The notes under the pieces: model-generated
Seen by the model: only the letters and a program-made list of their open reading frames with translations
Databases searched by the model: none
What the model was told of the DNA's origin: nothing
Shown: one piece after another, positions 13,691 through 18,402 of the stretch
Layout of the letters: each line of letters opens with the position of its first letter
How positions within the stretch are numbered: the first letter of the stretch is position 1
Origin: JBDRGD01 sp043818095
GTDB taxonomy: Bacteria > Chloroflexota > Dehalococcoidia > Dehalococcoidales > RBG-16-60-22
Direction of reading: 5' to 3'
DNA: 18,402 bases
Assembly (NCBI GenBank): GCA_043818095.1
Contig: JBDRGD010000143.1
Location: forward strand, 1 to 18,402
Position numbers and translations under genes: made by a program

Positions 13691-16112
13691 TGGCGACGAG
13701 CTTGTCCCCGGCGTCCAGACGCATCAGCCGCACCCCCTGAGTGCCCCTGCCCATGATGGTGATGCCCTGGCGGGGGTCCTTCTCCCTGACCGGCGTCCGG
13801 GTAACGATGCCCAGCGCCGAGATAATCATCAACTCCTCTTTCAGACCCACCACCTTGGCCGCGGCCACCCGGCCCGTCTTATCCACCATCTTGAAGGTGA
13901 TGACGCCGCCGCCGGCGCGCTGCTGCCGGGGGTACTGGTCCAGGGGCGACAGCTTGCCGGAGCCGTTTTCAGTGACCACCAGCAGGTAGCCATCAGGGAT
14001 GACGCGGTCCATGCTGACCACCTTGTCGCCCTCCGCCAGGCGAATCGCGCGCACCCCGCCGCTCGTGCGGGAGCTCGCCCGCAGCTTGCCGACGGCGAAG
14101 CGGATGGACTGCGCGCGCCGGGTCACCATGACAACGTCATCGCTGTCCTGCGCCAGGACGGCGGCGACCAACTCGTCCCGCGGCTCCAGGTCCATGGCAA
14201 TCAGGCCGCTGCTGCGCACGCTGGAGAAGTTCTCCACCGCGGTCTTCTTGATTTCCCCGCCGCTCGTCGCCATCAGGAGAAAGTACCCCGGCGTGAAAGC
14301 GGTGACCGCCACCATCGCGGTGACCCGCTCGTTCTCCGACACGGGGAAGAGGTTTATCACGGCGGTTCCCTTGGCGGTACGGGAGCTGTCCCCGGGTATC
14401 TCGTGGCACTTGATGCGGAAGACCTTACCGTGGTTGGTAAAGAAATACAGGTCATCGTGGGTGTCTGCCACGGTGAGCACCCGCACGGTGTCCGTCTCCC
14501 GCGTGGTCACGCCGATGATGCCCCGGCCGCCGCGGTGCTGGGGGGTATAGGTCTTGGAGGGGATGCGCTTGATAAAGCCCCGCTCGCTCAGGGTGACCAC
14601 CACCCGCTGGTGGGGAATCAGGTCTTCTTCGCTGAACTCCATGACGCCCTGCTCCAGTATCTGGGTGCGGCGCTCGTCAGCGTACTGCTCCCTGATTTCC
14701 TTGATTTCCTGCTGGATGACCACCAGAATCCGCCGGGGGTTCCCCAGCAGGTCCTCCAGGTAGGCGATTTTCTTGACGATCTCGGCGTATTCGTCGAGGA
14801 TTTTCTGACGCTCCAGGTTCGCCAGGCGCCGCAACTGCATGTCCAGGATGGCCTGCGCCTGCACCTGGCTCAGCTCGAAGTCACTTATCAGGTTCTTGCG
14901 GGCGGCCTCCGGGGTCTCGGACCGCCGGATGGTGGCGATTATCTTATCGATATTGTCCAGGGCGATGCGCAGCCCCTCCAGGATGTGCGCCCGGTCCCTG
15001 GCTTCTTTCAGCTCGAAGCGGGAGCGGCGGGTGACCACCTCCTGCCGGAACTTGATGAAGGCCTGCAGCGCCTCCTTCAGGCTGATAATCCGGGGCTGCT
15101 GTTCTACCAGCGCCAGCATATTGACGAAGAAAGAGGACTGCATGGCGGTATGCTTGTAGAGGTTATTGAGGAGCTTTTCCGCCTGTGCCTCCCTCTTGAG
15201 TTCGATGACGATGCGCATACCCTGGCGGTCGGACTCGTCGCGCAGGTCGCTGATGCCCTCGATTTTCTTGCCCTTGACCAGCTCGGCGATGTTCTCGATG
15301 AGCGCCGCCTTGTTCGTCTGATAGGGCAGCTCGGTCACCAGTATCTGGCGGCGGTCCGTCCCCGGGATGTTGGCGACGTGCGCCTTCGCCCGGATGACAA
15401 TCTTGCCGTGACCGGTGGCGTACGCCTGCTTGATGCCCTCGTTCCCCAGGATGAGCCCGGCGGTGGGGAAGTCCGGCCCCTTGACGAACTCGGTCAGCTC
15501 GTCAACGGTGGCCTGGGGATTTTCGATGAGGTGGGCAACGGCGTCACACAGCTCCCCGAGGTTATGGGGGGGAATGTTGGTCGCCATGCCCACGGCGATG
15601 CCGGAGCTGCCGTTCATCAGTAGCTGGGGGAGGCGGGCAGGCAGCACCAGGGGCTCTTTGAGGCTGTCGTCGAAATTGGGCACGAAATCGACGGTGTTTT
15701 TCTCGATGTCGACCAGCATCTCCCCGGCAATCTTGGCGAGGCGGGCTTCCGTGTACCGCATCGCCGCCGGCGGGTCATTGTCCACGCTGCCGTAGTTGCC
15801 CTGCCCGTCCACCAGGGGGTAGCGCATGGAAAAGTCCTGCGCCATGCGCACCATGGCGTCATAAACAGAGGTGTCCCCGTGGGGATGGTATTTACCGAGG
15901 ACCTCACCGACGATACGGGCGCTCTTGCGGTGCGCCGTATTGGCGCGCAGTCCCATGTCATTCATCGCGTAGAGAATACGCCGGTGCACCGGCTTGAGCC
16001 CGTCACGCACGTCCGGCAGGGCGCGGGAAATGATGACGCTCATCGCGTAATCGAGGTACGCCACCCGCATTTCGTCTTCTATCTTGACCGGTCTAACCGC
16101 GCCTGCAACCAT
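13671..16112 (-). CDS. gyrA: DNA gyrase subunit A
   Basis: 813 residues. The breakage-reunion domain begins with the conserved YLDYAMSVIISRALPDVRDG; the catalytic tyrosine is Tyr120 (AAMRYTEARL). The quinolone-determining region reads HPHGDTSVYDAMVRMAQ, with Thr81, Ser82 and Asp85 at the positions of E. coli Ser83, Ala84 and Asp87; this is a common natural variant and not by itself evidence of resistance. The C-terminal pinwheel domain contains a GyrA box, QHRGGRG, at residues 525-531, which identifies gyrase rather than topoisomerase IV. Role: with GyrB introduces negative supercoils using ATP. gyrB is not in the window. A strong ribosome-binding site (AGGAGGG) overlaps the stop region of the TPR gene 14 bases upstream, so the two are probably co-transcribed and perhaps coupled. 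Confidence 0.97.
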   Translation of the reverse strand: MVAGAVRPVKIEDEMRVAYLDYAMSVIISRALPDVRDGLKPVHRRILYAMNDMGLRANTAHRKSARIVGEVLGKYHPHGDTSVYDAMVRMAQDFSMRYPLVDGQGNYGSVDNDPPAAMRYTEARLAKIAGEMLVDIEKNTVDFVPNFDDSLKEPLVLPARLPQLLMNGSSGIAVGMATNIPPHNLGELCDAVAHLIENPQATVDELTEFVKGPDFPTAGLILGNEGIKQAYATGHGKIVIRAKAHVANIPGTDRRQILVTELPYQTNKAALIENIAELVKGKKIEGISDLRDESDRQGMRIVIELKREAQAEKLLNNLYKHTAMQSSFFVNMLALVEQQPRIISLKEALQAFIKFRQEVVTRRSRFELKEARDRAHILEGLRIALDNIDKIIATIRRSETPEAARKNLISDFELSQVQAQAILDMQLRRLANLERQKILDEYAEIVKKIAYLEDLLGNPRRILVVIQQEIKEIREQYADERRTQILEQGVMEFSEEDLIPHQRVVVTLSERGFIKRIPSKTYTPQHRGGRGIIGVTTRETDTVRVLTVADTHDDLYFFTNHGKVFRIKCHEIPGDSSRTAKGTAVINLFPVSENERVTAMVAVTAFTPGYFLLMATSGGEIKKTAVENFSSVRSSGLIAMDLEPRDELVAAVLAQDSDDVVMVTRRAQSIRFAVGKLRASSRTSGGVRAIRLAEGDKVVSMDRVIPDGYLLVVTENGSGKLSPLDQYPRQQRAGGGVITFKMVDKTGRVAAAKVVGLKEELMIISALGIVTRTPVREKDPRQGITIMGRGTQGVRLMRLDAGDKLVAITSFEP

Positions 16113-16126
16113 CGCTGTCGGCCCTC

Positions 16127-16927
16127 CTACTCTTCTTCACTGTTCTCGTCCTCCTCACCTTCCTCCCCTTCCTCGGCGAGGACCTCCCCCTCCTCACCAC
16201 CGATAATGGTGTAACCGGGCTCCTTGTCCTCGCTGTCCACCTTCATCCGCCGGTCCGCCAGGTAAGGACGGAACTCCTCCAGTCCCCGCGGGGGGAAGGA
16301 AAGGCGCCCCGCCTGGCTGGGGTCCTGGTACGTCTCCCGCACCATCACGGTCATCGCCCCCTCCCCGGCGGCGACCACCGCGGCGTCATAACGGTTGCCC
16401 CCATCCATCAGCCTCATCAGCCGCTGGCTGTGCCTGAGCTCAACCTGTCCCAGGTATTCCCCGTGGCTGTTCTCCACCACCAGGTTCGCGCCGCTCACCT
16501 TCAGGTTCACCCTGTCCCCGGCGATGGTCCGCGCCAGTACCGCCTGCGGCGCCAGCGCGTAGAGGTTCACCACGCCCGCCTTCCCGATTTCCTCGATGAA
16601 GTGCTGGGGGTCGACCTGGCGCGCCTCAACGGTAGCCGCTTTGGACTCCTTGAGGTAGGCCAGGCGCTGGAGGTTCTTCCTGGCGATGGCGTTATAGGGG
16701 TCCCTCTCCAGGGTGCGCCCGTACGCTTCCTTCGCCTGGGGATATTCACCCAGCTCGATGTAAGCCCTCCCCAGGCGGTTCCACGCTTCCACGTCCTTGG
16801 GGAACTGCTCGATGATTTCCCGGTTCAGCGCCACCGCGTCGCTCCAGCGCCCCTGCATCGCCAGGGCAATCGCCTGCTCGCTGCGCTGCTGCTTCAAACG
16901 GTAGAGCTTTTCCTCTTCCAACTGCAT
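16127..16927 (-). CDS. TPR-repeat protein with acidic tail, upstream of gyrA
   Basis: 266 residues, not a named family I recognise. Two tetratricopeptide repeats are visible at about 18-80 (for example NRLGRAYIELGEYPQAKEAY and the following LERDP), a fold used for protein contacts. A middle region (about 105-215) looks strand-rich, with GDRVNLKVSGANLVVEN and MRLMDGGNRYDAAVV; its fold is unknown to me. The last 22 or so residues are almost entirely Glu, Asp and Gly. No signal peptide or membrane segment, so cytoplasmic. It starts the gyrA operon: its stop is 14 bases before the gyrA ATG and the gyrA ribosome-binding site sits at its end. A link to gyrase is suggested only by this position. The ATG at 16927 has a weak GGGAAG ribosome-binding site three bases away. 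Confidence 0.75.
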   Translation of the reverse strand: MQLEEEKLYRLKQQRSEQAIALAMQGRWSDAVALNREIIEQFPKDVEAWNRLGRAYIELGEYPQAKEAYGRTLERDPYNAIARKNLQRLAYLKESKAATVEARQVDPQHFIEEIGKAGVVNLYALAPQAVLARTIAGDRVNLKVSGANLVVENSHGEYLGQVELRHSQRLMRLMDGGNRYDAAVVAAGEGAMTVMVRETYQDPSQAGRLSFPPRGLEEFRPYLADRRMKVDSEDKEPGYTIIGGEEGEVLAEEGEEGEEDENSEEE

Positions 16928-16964
16928 CTGCTTCCCGTGTTTATCTACCCTTTTTTAGTTTTTT

Positions 16965-16993
16965 ATTCTACACCACGCATCATCATGAGACAA
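16965..16993 (-). promoter_or_regulatory. Promoter of the TPR-gyrA operon
   Basis: Minus strand TTGTCT (16993-16988) and TAGAAT (16970-16965) with a 17-base spacer. Transcription would start near 16958, giving a leader of about 31 bases before the ATG at 16927. It lies back to back with the promoter of the Fe-S scaffold gene. Confidence 0.6.
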
Positions 16994-17020
16994 GTAAAAT
17001 AAGTCACAAAACAGGACTAT

Positions 17021-17050
17021 TTGACAAATGATTTTGGTAACCCTTAAAAT
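17021..17050 (+). promoter_or_regulatory. Promoter of Nfu-type gene
   Basis: TTGACA (17021-17026) and TAAAAT (17045-17050) with an 18-base spacer. The start of transcription should be near 17057. The leader contains a small hairpin (GGGTG 17058-17062 with CACCC 17070-17074) just before the ribosome-binding site AAGGAGG at 17076-17082. Confidence 0.75.
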
Positions 17051-17087
17051 TTACCGCGGGTGAGTCCGACACCCTAAGGAGGCAACG

Positions 17088-17306
17088 ATGAAAGAGAAAG
17101 TGGAGGCGGTCCTCGAGAAGATTCGCCCCTCCCTGGTGAACGACGGCGGCAACGTCGAGCTGCTGAAGGTCGATGATGGCGTCGTTACCGTCCGGCTTAC
17201 CGGCGCCTGTGCCGGCTGCCCCATGTCCACGATGACCCTGAAAATGGGCATCGAGCAAATCCTGAAAAAGGAAATCCCGGAAATCAAGGAAGTGGTCGCC
17301 GCTTAG
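17088..17306 (+). CDS. NifU C-terminal-domain (Nfu-type) Fe-S cluster scaffold
   Basis: 72 residues, a stand-alone Nfu domain. The conserved pattern is visible: IRPSLVNDGGNVELL near the N-terminus and the cluster-binding CxxC in TGACAGCPMSTMTLKMGIE (Cys44 and Cys47). Known role: two subunits hold a 4Fe-4S cluster between their CxxC motifs and pass it to target enzymes. Stand-alone domains of this size occur in many bacteria. AAGGAGG five bases before the ATG and a good promoter upstream support an independent transcript. It converges on the aspartokinase gene with seven bases between the stops and no recognisable terminator. The neighbouring radical SAM protein is an Fe-S protein, but there is no direct evidence of a functional pairing. 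Confidence 0.93.
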   Translation: MKEKVEAVLEKIRPSLVNDGGNVELLKVDDGVVTVRLTGACAGCPMSTMTLKMGIEQILKKEIPEIKEVVAA

Positions 17307-17313
17307 CGCTCCT

Positions 17314-18402
17314 CTAGTCCTTGACATCCAGCTCAAAAGCCCTGTGCAGCGCGCGCACCGCGTCCTTTACCCGGTCCGCCGCGATGATGCACGTAATGCG
17401 TATTTCCGAGGTTGAAATCATCTCAATGTTGATGCCCGCGTCGCTGAGCGTCCGGAACATACGGGCGGCATAGCCGGGGGCGTTCTGCATGCCCGTCCCC
17501 ACGATACTGACCTTGCCCAGGTCCACGGAGGTGAGACACTCCCGCGCATTTATTTCCCGGGCCACGGGCGCCATTACCGCCATCGCGCCGTCCAGCTGGC
17601 TCTTCGCCACGGTAAAGGTCAGGTCCGTAATCTTCTCGGTGCTGGCGTTCTGCACGATGGTATCCACGCTGATGCCGCCTTCCGCCAGCGCGGTAAAGAT
17701 GATGCTGGCGATGCCGGGCCGGTCCGGTATGCCCGCTACGGTTATCTTGGCGACGTCCAGGTCGTGGGCGATGCTTCTCACTTTGTTCCTGACTTCCATG
17801 GTTACCTCTCTGTGAATTAATGTCCCCGAGTTGCGATTAAAGCTGGAAGCCACCAGGATGGGGAGATTAAAGAGCTCGCCCAGCTCCACGGCACGGGGAT
17901 GCATCACCCGGCTGCCGTAGGTCGCCAGCTCCAGCATTTCTTCATAGCCGATTTCCTCCAGTTTGCGCGCCTCCGGGATAATGCGCGGGTCCGCGGTATA
18001 AACGCCGTCCACGTCCGTGTAAATCTCGCAGACTTTCGCCCCCAGGCTGGCCGCCAGCGCCACCGCGGTGGTATCGGAGCCGCCCCGTCCCAGCGTGGTC
18101 ACGTCCATCTCCTCGGTAATCCCCTGGAAGCCCGCCACGATGACAATCGCCCCCCGCCCCAGCTCACGGAGGACCCGCTTGGTCTCCACCTTGAGGATGC
18201 GCGCCATGTTGTGCACCGTATCCGTCATGATGCCCGCCTGCGCCCCGGTGAGGCTGATGGCAGGATAGCCCATGTTCTGGAGGGTCATCGCCATCAGGGT
18301 GCTGGAGATAATCTCCCCGGTGGAAAGCAGCACGTCCAGCTCCCGCTTTTCCGGGTGGGGGGAGAGCTGGTATGCCAGGGTGATGAGGTCATCCGTGGTG
18401 TC
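17314..18402 (-). CDS. lysC: Aspartate kinase (5' end outside window)
   Basis: The frame stays open to the right edge, so the gene is partial at its 5' end; the GTG at 18333 is internal, as the codons before it encode the conserved TDDLITLAY...PHPEKRELD. About 362 residues are visible and roughly 45, including the first substrate motif, are missing. The kinase domain shows LLSTGEIISSTLMA, GFQGITEE, TTLGRGGSDTTAVALAA and YTDVDGVYTADPR. Two C-terminal ACT domains follow, starting at about VAKITVAGIPDRPG and LGKVSIVGTGMQNAPG, the second with ISTSEIRITCII; these bind the feedback amino acids (lysine or threonine). Reaction: ATP phosphorylates L-aspartate, the first step to lysine, threonine and methionine. 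An internal ATG at 17799 with its own ribosome-binding site could give a separate regulatory subunit. Confidence 0.95.
   Translation of the reverse strand, partial: DTTDDLITLAYQLSPHPEKRELDVLLSTGEIISSTLMAMTLQNMGYPAISLTGAQAGIMTDTVHNMARILKVETKRVLRELGRGAIVIVAGFQGITEEMDVTTLGRGGSDTTAVALAASLGAKVCEIYTDVDGVYTADPRIIPEARKLEEIGYEEMLELATYGSRVMHPRAVELGELFNLPILVASSFNRNSGTLIHREVTMEVRNKVRSIAHDLDVAKITVAGIPDRPGIASIIFTALAEGGISVDTIVQNASTEKITDLTFTVAKSQLDGAMAVMAPVAREINARECLTSVDLGKVSIVGTGMQNAPGYAARMFRTLSDAGINIEMISTSEIRITCIIAADRVKDAVRALHRAFELDVKD
17797..17810 (-). promoter_or_regulatory. Internal ribosome-binding site and ATG in aspartokinase
   Basis: GAGAGG (17810-17805) stands five bases before an in-frame ATG (17799-17797). 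Translation from here gives 161 residues, comprising the two ACT domains. Bacillus subtilis aspartokinase II makes a beta subunit of about the same size from an internal start in the same place of the gene. The site here is seen; its use is inferred. Confidence 0.5.

Noticed and set aside
14403..15623. 406-codon open frame antisense to gyrA
   Set aside because: Shadow of gyrA codon bias with no recognisable domain.
15857..15880. Possible quinolone-resistance change in GyrA (Thr81 at the Ser83 position)
   Set aside because: Thr here is a common natural residue in bacterial GyrA and Asp85 is intact, so resistance cannot be claimed.
18331..18333. GTG as start of aspartokinase
   Set aside because: The in-frame codons up to the right edge encode conserved aspartokinase sequence, so the gene is cut by the window.

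Overview
The window is about 18.4 kb of GC-rich bacterial chromosome with almost no non-coding space. My best placement is Chloroflexota, probably a Dehalococcoidia relative. The reasons are large BNR/Asp-box surface proteins with a C-terminal membrane anchor next to an hrcA-grpE-dnaK cluster, and the general style of the housekeeping proteins. This placement is inference from protein character and remembered gene neighbourhoods; no search was run. No tRNA, rRNA, insertion sequence, CRISPR array or prophage is visible, and no gene-free stretch exceeds about 160 bases.

Layout. (1) 2-6127 (+): two tandem paralogous surface proteins. Each has Asp-box beta-propeller-like repeats, two fibronectin-III-like modules, a proline-rich stalk and a single C-terminal membrane helix. 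The first enters from the left edge; a strong terminator separates it from the second, which has its own promoter. (2) 6135-7252 (-): a ParA/Soj ATPase overlapping by 4 bases a small protein that looks like a ribbon-helix-helix DNA binder. (3) 7393-8025 (-): a metallo-beta-lactamase-fold protein. (4) 8086-11797 (+): a heat-shock operon hrcA-grpE-dnaK under a sigma-70-type promoter with a CIRCE operator, closed by a terminator; no dnaJ follows. (5) 11816-13690 (+): a TIGR03960-like radical SAM protein whose 3' end overlaps that of gyrA. (6) 13671-16927 (-): a TPR protein and gyrA, closely spaced as an operon. (7) 17088-17306 (+): a short Nfu-type Fe-S scaffold. (8) 17314-18402 (-): aspartokinase, running off the right edge.

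The strongest signals beyond ordinary annotation are regulatory. Three genes (the second surface protein, parA and the metallo-beta-lactamase gene) have near-consensus -35/-10 pairs with exact 17-base spacing placed so close to the start codon that the mRNAs should be leaderless or nearly so; this also corrects two start codons. The CIRCE element carries a symmetrical base change in both arms, and HrcA carries a change in its conserved wing motif, which may be compensatory. Aspartokinase contains an internal ATG with a good ribosome-binding site, where Bacillus-type enzymes start their separate beta subunit. The ParA/ribbon-helix-helix pair has direct repeats over its promoter that could be operator or centromere sites.

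The genes mostly serve unrelated housekeeping roles: cell surface, chromosome or cargo partition, protein folding, DNA topology, Fe-S assembly and the aspartate amino-acid pathway. I see no defence or mobile system.
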